DNA of 43,118 bases from positions 1-43,118 of the forward strand of contig JBCCGK010000102.1 in assembly GCA_039029315.1 (NCBI GenBank), read 5' to 3'. Below, piece by piece: positions 28,501 through 35,304 of this stretch. The notes beneath the pieces are model-generated. The model searched no databases, was not told the DNA's origin, and saw only the letters and a program-made list of their open reading frames with translations. A program made the position numbers and the translations under genes. This DNA is from JBCCCJ01 sp039029315 (GTDB lineage: Bacteria > Bacteroidota > Bacteroidia > J057). How positions within the stretch are numbered: position 1 is the first letter of the stretch; each line of letters begins with the position of its first letter.

Positions 28501-29255
28501 AAGCTCGTATTCGAGACAGTCAAATTTCCCAGAAAATTACAAATTGCAGCCCCATTGGCGAATATTGATTCATTCTGGATAAAAGTACTGTTTTCAATCT
28601 GAAAGACATTTGTCAGGACATTGTCTTCAAAGTATATAGCTCCTCCGCCAAAATTCACTTCGTTTTTCAGATAGGTAGAATTGACAATATAGAGGCTGGC
28701 ATCCAAGCTATATATTGCTCCTCCATACGGAGCTTCATTTGCCTTAAAGATGCAATTGTTCAGAGTCAGTATCCCATTTTCGCTATAAATCGCCCCACCT
28801 GTCTTCGATGTACTGGTCTGACACTCCTCAAACCTACAATCATTGAGTGTCAGATCTCCCTCATTATTTATAGCTCCTCCATTTGTCGCATTGCTATATG
28901 CTTCAAAGAAGGTAAGATCTTCTATCACGACTTCAGTCCCACTTGAGATGGTAAAAATCTGACTCCCGCCAAATCCTCCACCGCTGATTGCCAGTGCATT
29001 TTTTCCCAATCCTATAATATGAAGATCCTGATTAATAGGAATTGGCGTCGCTAAGGTGATGGTATCTCCAAAAAGAGAAACATCGAACTCGATGGTATCT
29101 CCTGCACTGGCCAACCCGATATGAGATCTCAAGGAACCCAATCCAAGAGCAAAATTATTGGCAACTGTATGAACTGTCGCTTGTATAGATAAAAAAGGTA
29201 CACAAAGAGAAAGAGCGAAAAAAAGACTTCTGAGAATAGAGCTATTTGACATCAT
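25536..29255 (-). CDS. T9SS-sorted right-handed beta-helix surface protein (locus B)
   Basis: A 1239-residue exported protein: signal peptide 1-26, two beta-helix regions, then a linker and a T9SS type A sorting domain in the last 85 residues (VWPNPCW start, DLQGREVYV turn, LPEGLLLVRV end). The helix parts are built of many short GGAIYN / GGGIYF repeats, as in polymorphic outer-membrane and 'choice-of-anchor Q' proteins. Each half starts with the same cap (GLGSLRSHIGLASAGDTIEFD near residue 35; GPGSLKQLIEEACIGDTLEFD near 705) and ends with a DQRG…DIGA(A/V)E box, so the protein arose by internal duplication. Such proteins are usually adhesins or polysaccharide binders. The stop is 6 bases before the TPR-CHAT ATG, and the gene starts 6 bases after the upstream stop. 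Confidence 0.9.
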   Translation of the reverse strand: MMSNSSILRSLFFALSLCVPFLSIQATVHTVANNFALGLGSLRSHIGLASAGDTIEFDVSLFGDTITLATPIPINQDLHIIGLGKNALAISGGGFGGSQIFTISSGTEVVIEDLTFFEAYSNATNGGAINNEGDLTLNDCRFEECQTSTSKTGGAIYSENGILTLNNCIFKANEAPYGGAIYSLDASLYIVNSTYLKNEVNFGGGAIYFEDNVLTNVFQIENSTFIQNESIFANGAAICNFLGNLTVSNTSFKHNDTFSDGGAIFNFLGGTSQTMTMVDCVVDSNEATGVGGGVYQIGGRIDISGNTKFTGNDSNLAGGAIYSLNADLEILESLFVNNLASSGTAIYHEASSTTDTSLTIDQCSFQDNGAGFDYYAIWTNQAKIGIQNTNFVDNNGGGIRVENGSICAMRNSTIRNSHESGIFSDASSITIDSCKFIKNDAENGGGIYFTGSSIDTLRISNCVIKANNSDKAGGGIYFESAVMYISQTTLDSNRLSLLANDGYGAGIFNKNGELIADHCTISGNAGFVSYSQKSYGGGIFQEEGMCQLSNCTIVNNRAEEGGGIYQIGSASSTTLDHTILALNISTTNTGHDGQVLAGTVTSLDYNIIGDNDNLALVSSAADQLGSSSGGGIIDPRLQALANNGGLGLTHALECSSLAKNAGDNTSAPSTDQRGMARIAFDDRDIGAVELHLIDMPDPSRHTVNTLNETGPGSLKQLIEEACIGDTLEFDPGLFGGKLILTSEIVINKPLVIEGPGADQFTIDANNTSRVFYVNSGNEVLISGLKLVGGLAYDGGCVKIEGELELAECVLSSNEATNNGGACHIGNAAILALNRSTIDHNDAGNLGGGVHNDNGTLNLTQSTLNHNVAVDGGAIYNLAGNLNLDNSTLSNNTANGNGGGIYNDNFGTIISTVLTFTQNHAYDYGGGVFCTGGFSSFLFNNTLLGGNTAGIDGPEGYILSSATITSGGHNFVSNNSGFSFASGSGDQIGTVSSPILPLLDVLADNGGLTYTHLPLPGSPVIDMGNSPMPLDQRGYIRSIGPPDIGAAEFNSVAFPVEWLDFQVHWTDPSQEHARLEWVVAAEQSSSHYEVERSGDGIDFHMIGTVNSVNHSDEITTYAFTDVLPLADTYFYRLKQVDLDGQKSYSDVRILYRDNWNPEVKLRVWPNPCWESCELFLPGWRKQNIRIVLLDLQGREVYVRNIVYAQTPILLDRLTDLPEGLLLVRVVGEQGQGVLSLVRKH

Positions 29256-29261
29256 ATGTGA

Positions 29262-29816
29262 TTATGTTGCTGAAATGTTGTATTTGAATGATTCTTTAGG
29301 CGAATAGTTCCGAATACTGATACTCAGGACAGTGCCTTTGGCATGTCGAATCCGAAAGCTTTTGGTTTTGTAATATTCTCCCCGGATAAAGTTGTAGGCA
29401 TACAGCATATGAGAGCTGCCATCACTCGCGCTTTGACAAATACTGAATCCGGTCTGTCCGCTTCCAGCGAGCTTTTTGATAGTAATGTTGACAGATTGGG
29501 TATATATGGGCGGGGAGATGAAAGTGTGAGTCCCCTTGTCAGTTATGATCCCTTTCTGGTTTCTGGATATCTTCAGGATGCGTGGCCCAATAGTGAGATA
29601 GCTGGGCTTGCTGATCGTATGCCAGACTTTGACAGCAGTTGCTGCCTGTCTGACATATACCGGATAGCTACTCTCCTTCCATTCCCCAAAGGAATCCCAC
29701 ATATCAGAGACCGCTTTGACTGAAGAAGAACAGCTAGGTGTTTGCGCTGAGAGAGAACCACAAAAAAACAGGTGAAGCATGAGGATCATGCCTACGACTA
29801 TCACTTGATGTCGCAT
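29262..29816 (-). CDS. Small secreted protein of unknown function (locus B)
   Basis: A 184-residue protein with a clear signal peptide (1-24, …GSLSAQ) and a mature domain rich in Ser, Thr, Lys and aromatic residues, probably all-beta. I see no known motif. Two cysteines near the mature N-terminus and later (SCSSS, FSICQS) could form a disulphide. It is the first gene of the operon with the beta-helix protein and the TPR-CHAT protein and is divergent from the sigma gene at 29998. It holds the same position as the 1802-2545 gene in locus A, although the two sequences do not look alike. Confidence 0.7.
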   Translation of the reverse strand: MRHQVIVVGMILMLHLFFCGSLSAQTPSCSSSVKAVSDMWDSFGEWKESSYPVYVRQAATAVKVWHTISKPSYLTIGPRILKISRNQKGIITDKGTHTFISPPIYTQSVNITIKKLAGSGQTGFSICQSASDGSSHMLYAYNFIRGEYYKTKSFRIRHAKGTVLSISIRNYSPKESFKYNISAT

Positions 29817-29948
29817 GAGTCAACAGATTATATAACAGGTAAAAAAAGCTAGGACTAGGGGTAGATTATCTATACTTTCATTGCCGGATTGTTCGTAGGT
29901 ATTGTGTCTGTTTGCTTCATTGGTCGAGGCAATTCTGGTTTGATCAAG

Positions 29949-29956
29949 TAGGTTTG
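29949..29956 (+). promoter_or_regulatory. Possible -7 element for the locus B sigma operon
   Basis: TAGGTTTG, an exact TAnnTTTG match, 41 bases before the sigma ATG at 29998. No clear TTTG -33 element is found at 17-21 bases upstream. The 181-base divergent region 29817-29997 should also contain the promoter of the minus-strand operon, which shows no TAnnTTTG element and might be read by the ECF sigma factor itself. Confidence 0.3.
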
Positions 29957-29997
29957 CATACTTTTTTGAAAAAAAATTTCAATTCTCTGCTTTTAGC

Positions 29998-30597
29998 ATG
30001 TTGACGGGTCATTTTTCAAGCGAAAAACATCTGACGGAAGACATCCGGTCAGGAGGGATTCGCAAGGAAAAAGCCATTAGAAGTATTCATCAGAAGTTCC
30101 ACAAGTTTGTGTACAAAGGCATGCGAAAATATGGGCTGAAAGAGGAAGAGGCATTGGATGCCTATACTGATGCAGTTGTGGTATTGATGAATCATGTCAT
30201 CAGCGGCCAATTCGAAGGGCGCAGCAAGCTATCGACCTACCTTTTTCGAATTTTTTCGAACAAATGTATTGATCGGCTTCGCCACAATACGACTCATAAG
30301 CAAAGCATAGATTGGAAAGCAGAATTTCCGCAATTGGCAGATGAGTCAGCAGATACCATCAAATGGCTCATGGAAAAAGAAGATCTGTCAAGAGTGGAAA
30401 GGCTGATGGAGAAACTCGGCCTACGATGCAGAGAAATTTTGAGCCTGAGCATATTCTGGGATATGGCCCCAGAGGAGATTGCCCAACGGTTAGGATTGAG
30501 TTCCAAACAAAGTGTCTCCAGTATGCGCTACCAATGTCTGACCCAACTTAGAAAACTCTTCAAAAAGAGCATCGAGTCACCGTCAAATAAGCTGTAA
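29998..30597 (+). CDS. ECF-type RNA polymerase sigma factor (locus B)
   Basis: A 199-residue sigma-70 family protein. Region 2 at about 55-105 (AYTDAVVVLM, FEGRSKLSTYLFRIFSNKCID) and region 4 at about 135-190 (LGLRCREILSLS, PEEIAQRLGLSS, MRYQCLTQLRKL). It is the clear paralogue of the sigma factor at 1016-1606. The gene for the membrane TPR protein follows after 3 bases. The divergent operon at 29816-22386 is the likely regulon or input, by analogy with locus A. Confidence 0.92.
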   Translation: MLTGHFSSEKHLTEDIRSGGIRKEKAIRSIHQKFHKFVYKGMRKYGLKEEEALDAYTDAVVVLMNHVISGQFEGRSKLSTYLFRIFSNKCIDRLRHNTTHKQSIDWKAEFPQLADESADTIKWLMEKEDLSRVERLMEKLGLRCREILSLSIFWDMAPEEIAQRLGLSSKQSVSSMRYQCLTQLRKLFKKSIESPSNKL

Positions 30598-30600
30598 GTC

Positions 30601-31341
30601 ATGGAGCAGGACAAGATTCAGCACATGGTAGAACAATTTCTCTCAGGCAAGCTGTCTGAAGAAGCACACAAGGCTTTTGATCAACAATGTCGGGAAGACC
30701 CGGCATTTGCAGAAGAAGTTCGCACACAAATCGGAATACATCTGGGAATTCGACGAGCCTCTACCCAATCACTCAAAAGTCATTTGAAGGAAGATTTTCT
30801 CTCCTATCCACCCAATGTACGATCCCATCCTGCCAGACAAAGAATCTTGCTGTCGGTGGCTGCTGTTATCGCCTTATTGCTTGTGATAGCTGGCATCCAC
30901 CAGTTGTTCTTCTCCACACCTTCCTCCGAGCAACTGTTTGCCAGCTATTTTGAACTCCCACCCGGAGAGGGGGTGAGGGATGCCGCTTCAGACACAGAGC
31001 AAGTGTGGCTCACAGCCATGGATCATTATTATCAGGAAGACTATGCTGCTAGCATACCGCTACTTTCTCAACTAAGTACAGAAGCACCCTTTGAAGCAAG
31101 AGCCTACTTCTATCTCGGGATCTGCTACCTTATGCTGGAACAATATCCACAGGCACAGCAGGCCCTGCAATCTGTTCCGTCTGAAAGTGTCTTCCAGCCT
31201 GATGTAGAATGGTATGAGTCCCTCACATATCTAAGAGAAGGAAATCATATTGTCGCCAAAGAAATGCTTCAGACAATCTCTCAATCTGATCGCCATATTC
31301 ACCAGCAAAATGCCAAACAACTCCTCGAAGCATTGGAATAA
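30601..31341 (+). CDS. Membrane TPR protein, putative anti-sigma factor (locus B)
   Basis: A 246-residue protein with the same plan as 270-1019. The N-terminal acidic helical part (VEQFLSGKLSEEAHKAFDQ, DPAFAEEV) resembles anti-sigma N-terminal helices. One transmembrane segment lies at about 82-104 and the C-terminal periplasmic TPR-like half at about 110-246 (AYFYLGICYLMLEQYPQAQQAL). The segment just after the membrane keeps SSEQLFA. It starts 3 bases after the sigma stop, so the two are almost certainly co-expressed. The anti-sigma role is inferred. Confidence 0.8.
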   Translation: MEQDKIQHMVEQFLSGKLSEEAHKAFDQQCREDPAFAEEVRTQIGIHLGIRRASTQSLKSHLKEDFLSYPPNVRSHPARQRILLSVAAVIALLLVIAGIHQLFFSTPSSEQLFASYFELPPGEGVRDAASDTEQVWLTAMDHYYQEDYAASIPLLSQLSTEAPFEARAYFYLGICYLMLEQYPQAQQALQSVPSESVFQPDVEWYESLTYLREGNHIVAKEMLQTISQSDRHIHQQNAKQLLEALE

Positions 31342-31380
31342 AAAAAATGGTCAAACAAGGCCGAAGCCCGTTTGACCATT
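31339..31380 (-). terminator. Terminator between convergent genes
   Basis: An 11-bp perfect stem AATGGTCAAAC (31346-31356) / GTTTGACCATT (31370-31380) with a 13-base loop. On the minus strand it is followed by a run of T (plus-strand A run at 31339-31347). It serves the minus-strand small secreted protein gene and may also slow transcripts from the sigma/anti-sigma operon. Confidence 0.75.
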
Positions 31381-31398
31381 ACCTAGGAGGGTTTCTGA

Positions 31399-31722
31399 TT
31401 ACTTTTTTATGTCTTTAGATGTCTTAGTCGTTTCATGAGTTTTGTGTTTGTTTGGCGTTGGACCTCTGCTGATGAGTATGGCATTCGCGGACGTGAAGGA
31501 GGATTCTTTCGGTAGCAACGGCAAAGGTTCAGAGATTCTTTCCTGAGGCGGAATCTGTGGGGGGGTATCCCTGTCTGCCTGATCAAGAATCAATGTTACA
31601 GGAAGCTTAGGTGAAATAGGTTGACTTGGGCGATGAGGATCTAGTTGGGCAAAAGAGCGGGCTGGGCTGAAAAGAGTGATGGAAAAAAGAGCAATAACAA
31701 TCAGGCTTTTCAAAAAGGTCAT
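31399..31722 (-). CDS. Small exported proline-rich protein
   Basis: A 107-residue protein with a signal peptide (1-25, …ARSFAQ) and a short mature part rich in Pro, Lys, Thr and Ser (PQIPPQERISEPLPLLP). No domain is recognised and it is probably unstructured. A terminator follows it, and the signal peptide plus intact frame argue that it is real. Role unknown. Confidence 0.55.
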   Translation of the reverse strand: MTFLKSLIVIALFSITLFSPARSFAQLDPHRPSQPISPKLPVTLILDQADRDTPPQIPPQERISEPLPLLPKESSFTSANAILISRGPTPNKHKTHETTKTSKDIKK

Positions 31723-31850
31723 GTTCGTTAGGATTATCAGTCAATTTGTATTGTCCGTGTATGCCATAGAAGATTCAAGATCGGTGCCAGTAGAAAAAAA
31801 CAAACATAAACAGCTGTAAATCAGCATAATGAAACTTATCACCAAAACAG

Positions 31851-31894
31851 GAATTTTCCCAAAATGAGAATCTCCATTCATTTTGGGAAAATTC
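31851..31894 (-). terminator. Strong hairpin after the LytTR operon
   Basis: A perfect 17-bp inverted repeat (31851-31867 / 31878-31894) with a 10-base loop, 48 bases past the stop of the minus-strand membrane protein gene. The lower stem is TTTTCCC / GGGAAAA. It lacks a long T run after the stem but its position fits a terminator for the 33542-31942 operon. Confidence 0.55.
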
Positions 31895-31941
31895 AATCAA
31901 TCAACATGGCCCATATCAGAGGTCGATTGAAGCTATAAGGA

Positions 31942-32595
31942 TCAAACTCTTTGTCTGGGATAAGGCTTCAAAACAAAAGGAATGCTCAAGCATTGAATAA
32001 TGGTTATGAGTACGCCAATCTTGTCCAGAGTAGAAGGCGGAGAACCAAAGTGAAGGAGGAGCCACTGCAATGGAAGGGGCCCAAACACCAACAAGGCCAT
32101 CAGACGATTTTTCTTGTTCCATGCAATAGACACCTCGGGGCCTTTGCTGTCTACCTGAATCATCCAATAGACAAGTGCGCCTGCCAGCAGCACCAATGGA
32201 ATCACGATATACAGGAGTGGCACATTCACACCCAAGGTATCGCCCCTGAAGGCTGCATCCGGATTTCTGGCTATAGAGACCATCATGTTGCCAAATACAT
32301 GGACAAACCATAGCCCTGTGAGTACATACATCAGTGCTCGGTTCCTGATCCAATAGATAGATATGAATACCATTGAATAGAACACAAGCTGTATCACAAG
32401 AAATAGATACGCTGGCGTGATTCCTTTCCCTGAAAAAAAGATACCAAAATAGCTGGTTCCCCATTGGTAGGAAGGTCCGTCAAAAGCAGATCGAAGAAAA
32501 GGCAACCAAACCAACAGAAAAGTGAAAGCCATTACATGCAGCAGCAAACTATGTGCAGGATGTGGTGAACGAATAGCGATAGGAGTTTTCATCAT
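31942..32595 (-). CDS. Multi-pass membrane protein of unknown function
   Basis: A 217-residue integral membrane protein with about six hydrophobic segments (roughly 18-35, 62-80, 86-105, 122-145, 165-180, 190-207). No catalytic or transport motif is recognised. It lies 104 bases downstream of the membrane LytTR regulator on the same strand, so it is probably its operon partner. ATG at 32595 or 32592. Confidence 0.65.
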   Translation of the reverse strand: MMKTPIAIRSPHPAHSLLLHVMAFTFLLVWLPFLRSAFDGPSYQWGTSYFGIFFSGKGITPAYLFLVIQLVFYSMVFISIYWIRNRALMYVLTGLWFVHVFGNMMVSIARNPDAAFRGDTLGVNVPLLYIVIPLVLLAGALVYWMIQVDSKGPEVSIAWNKKNRLMALLVFGPLPLQWLLLHFGSPPSTLDKIGVLITIIQCLSIPFVLKPYPRQRV

Positions 32596-32699
32596 GAATG
32601 ATTTTTCTCCAATCTATCTTCCTGTCTCCTCTATTTCCAGTTGAAGAGAGATTTTGGGATGAAGTTGGCCAATCAGGGATGAATGGCCAATCTCTTTCC

Positions 32700-33542
32700 T
32701 CACTGGGATAATTTGTCCATGATCTGTTGTGCAAAGGATCTCGAAACCGGCACCGATATCAGAGATGGACTGACAGTCAAGACCAAGCCGTGAAGGTTGC
32801 CTTTGTAAGTAGATACTTGCATCAGATTCACCAAGAATGATCGATGACACCTGAGAACAGGGGTACCGGACAGTTCCTGCCCCAAACGCTTGAGACTTGC
32901 ACGAATTAGATATTTCTTCACAGTGTTCTCTGCTTGATAATATATCGCACAATAATTGTCCTGGGCTTCGATATAGTATAGATCTTCAACAGAAACAGCC
33001 AGTCTGTCCTTCTGATTATCTGAGGTAAAGGTGAGCAGCGGTTTCGGAAGGCCTGCGAATTGTCCTGAAGTCGTTTTTTCTTTGGTTCTTCCATAGTTGA
33101 GGTACAGCAGATTGATCAGGATAGGAAAAAAGGACAAGGCAGCAATATTCACAATGAATTCCACATAACTCGTCCAGCTGAGATCATGCCAGTTGCCAAG
33201 AAAGTTGTAGTACACAAACATCACACTTGCCAGGAAGAGCATTGTCCATCCAAACCAACACCATACCTGCCATCGTTTCAGAATAGGAGGGAGCAAGCGT
33301 CTAATTCCCCATTCATTGACTCCAAGACTGAGGACAACAACCACCCCCATGCTGAACATCAAAGCTGCAAAAAAGAGGGTGATCGTTTCATTTGGATCAT
33401 AATTATTCACGCCGAATGGCTGGAAGAAGGTCAAAAACACAAAAGTGTATACGCCTGAACTGATCAGATACCGCCAAATCTCACGATTCGTCTGGAAATA
33501 GGGGATAGGCGTACTCAAAAATGTTTTCAGCATATTCACCAT
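32700..33542 (-). CDS. Membrane-anchored LytTR-family transcription regulator
   Basis: A 280-residue protein. The N-terminal half has four predicted membrane helices (about 27-45, 55-77, 92-112, 125-147). The C-terminal LytTR DNA-binding domain (about 170-278) shows VEDLYYIEAQDNYCAIYY, LKRLGQEL, and the conserved LRCHRSFLVNL. There is no receiver domain, so the membrane part itself, or a partner, must supply the signal. This architecture is common in Bacteroidota. It precedes a membrane protein gene on the same strand. ATG at 33542 or 33533. Confidence 0.9.
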   Translation of the reverse strand: MVNMLKTFLSTPIPYFQTNREIWRYLISSGVYTFVFLTFFQPFGVNNYDPNETITLFFAALMFSMGVVVVLSLGVNEWGIRRLLPPILKRWQVWCWFGWTMLFLASVMFVYYNFLGNWHDLSWTSYVEFIVNIAALSFFPILINLLYLNYGRTKEKTTSGQFAGLPKPLLTFTSDNQKDRLAVSVEDLYYIEAQDNYCAIYYQAENTVKKYLIRASLKRLGQELSGTPVLRCHRSFLVNLMQVSTYKGNLHGLVLTVSPSLISVPVSRSFAQQIMDKLSQ

Positions 33543-33631
33543 AGCAAAATAACCAGCTCTGATCTGCGGCAGTTGCTTTTGTGTATCTTTCCTTACAGAA
33601 AAGAATGCAAACGCCTTATTCCAGTCAGAGG

Positions 33632-35086
33632 CTATGACAGGTCCGTCAGTTTATCCAACAACCATTTTTTTGCCACAAGTACCTCAGTCGAACTAATCTC
33701 TTCCTTTAGTTTGTCCAGTTCTGTTTTGTCCAACAACAATTGCGATGATCTTAATTTTCCAATCTTTCTCAGCATTTGAATAAAATTTTGGTAGCCCAAG
33801 GCTCGATTCGCAGAGATTCTTCGGTTCCTTCGAATGTACTTCTCAAAGGATTTGGATTCATACAAAAACAGCTCAAAGTAACTGGGATCTGCCAAAAACA
33901 GCTCAAAGTAATTCCGCAAAGACAGGGACTTGACTCGCAACATATATCCCATTCCTGTTCTACTTACCTGATGCAAAAGCTGGTTGGATTCCAGATAGTT
34001 GCCTGAGGCCGCAGAACAATAAGCGCGTGCCAGATGGCTGGCATCGTGCTGATCCTGTTCTGGAAGATACTTCTGATAGTCTTCAATAAAATTCCTTGCC
34101 CATACTGTCTCTTTGAGGACTGTGGCAGTGATCACAATGTTGAGGAAGGTGGATTCAGGAAGAGATTGTTCGATGAAGAACAACCCATTATCCAATCCTA
34201 GTTGGTACAATCGGAATTGTCGATTCAGGTACTCAAGGCGGCCATTTTGATATAGCTGTATGGTAGAGTTGATCAGATACCGAATCAGGGAAGCCTGGTC
34301 TGCCGGACGAATTTGATGAAGATGCTGAACAAAATTATCCTCCAGACGATCATACACAGTTTCATCCAGATTGTTTTCCATCAGCAACAATACATCCTGA
34401 TAGATTCTGAAGATCTGCTTGTCTTTGAATGCTTCAGCCTGCTCTATCAACTCCCGAATCTCAGACAGCAGGAGAACATGATGGCTTTCGGTAAAGATAT
34501 TCTGTCGATTGAAGAGCTCCCCGGCATATCGGAGTTTGCTTAGAAAATAAAACGCATCAAAATGATGAAGTGTTGAGGCAAGACTATGGGAGCCAGATGG
34601 TTTCCTCTCCTTGTTGTGAAAAAAATAGAGTTGGTGATTCAATCGCCACATCGCTTCATGATAGTGATGATCCCGGAATGGTTCCTTGTTCAATTGGGCG
34701 GATAGCTGCTTGCTCTTTTTTTCATACATAGAATCCAGGCTGCGACTTTCCAGTTCATCGATCAGGTGCTTTTGATACAAAAATGGTTGCTGACGGAGTC
34801 GATTGGCTACCAAAAATTGTTCTGCCACCTCTGATAGCCGAAACATCAACAAACGCAAGCGCTGATCATCAAAGGGAATGGAAGGAAACAAGGCATCAAA
34901 CACTTTTTCCTTTTCCAGTTTTGGGGACCCAAAATTCGGATAGTATTTCCTGATATAGTCAAATAGCTCTACCACCTTCTCATTGGAATTGTAGAACGGA
35001 GATCTGACGAATTTGCTCATCCAGCGCATCTCTTCGGGCTGAAAGGTCTGAAATAAGAGAACCAGCTTGCTTGAATTCATAGGCAT
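33632..35086 (-). CDS. Unrecognised all-helical cytoplasmic protein
   Basis: A 484-486 residue protein, starting at the ATG at 35086 or 35080. A reading frame open further up to 35137 is disfavoured because a promoter lies at 35108-35138. The protein is rich in Leu, Phe, Gln and Arg and almost wholly helical, with no signal peptide. Segments such as LLFQTFQPEEMRWMSKFVRSPFYNSNEKVVELFDYI look like a conserved N-terminal domain, and the rest resembles degenerate helical repeats (TPR-like). I do not recognise a family with certainty. It stands alone between the LytTR operon and a divergent lipoprotein gene. Confidence 0.7.
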   Translation of the reverse strand: MPMNSSKLVLLFQTFQPEEMRWMSKFVRSPFYNSNEKVVELFDYIRKYYPNFGSPKLEKEKVFDALFPSIPFDDQRLRLLMFRLSEVAEQFLVANRLRQQPFLYQKHLIDELESRSLDSMYEKKSKQLSAQLNKEPFRDHHYHEAMWRLNHQLYFFHNKERKPSGSHSLASTLHHFDAFYFLSKLRYAGELFNRQNIFTESHHVLLLSEIRELIEQAEAFKDKQIFRIYQDVLLLMENNLDETVYDRLEDNFVQHLHQIRPADQASLIRYLINSTIQLYQNGRLEYLNRQFRLYQLGLDNGLFFIEQSLPESTFLNIVITATVLKETVWARNFIEDYQKYLPEQDQHDASHLARAYCSAASGNYLESNQLLHQVSRTGMGYMLRVKSLSLRNYFELFLADPSYFELFLYESKSFEKYIRRNRRISANRALGYQNFIQMLRKIGKLRSSQLLLDKTELDKLKEEISSTEVLVAKKWLLDKLTDLS

Positions 35087-35107
35087 TTCTGAAACAAATC
35101 TAAGAAA

Positions 35108-35138
35108 CAAACCTAGGGATTTATTCCTGAAAATCAAC
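35108..35138 (-). promoter_or_regulatory. Promoter of the unknown 485-residue protein gene
   Basis: Minus strand GTTG (35135-35138), a 19-base spacer, TAGGTTTG (35108-35115): exact -7 and one-mismatch -33 elements of the Bacteroidota type. Transcription would start near 35101, just before the ATG at 35086, giving a very short leader. Confidence 0.5.
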
Positions 35139-35304
35139 GAAATAAGACAATCAAAGCAGTATTGATAGGCTATTTTTCAGAAACTTCCTCTTTTTTTTGT
35201 CTCAAATCAGAGGAGACGATCTTCCCAGCTTGCAAGGGTTCTCACAGCACAAGCCCTATTCACCAGAAAATATTTTTACAAAACTTATTTCAAATACGTG
35301 AACT

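Noticed and set aside
26200..29100. Regularly recurring short sequences that might suggest a CRISPR array or tandem DNA repeat.
   Set aside because: They are codon-level echoes of the GGAIYN protein repeats, irregular in spacing and sequence, within one open frame.
32549..32952. Minus-strand frames 32549-32734 and 32614-32952 between the LytTR gene and the membrane protein gene.
   Set aside because: They overlap the two real genes in other frames and have no domain or signal content.
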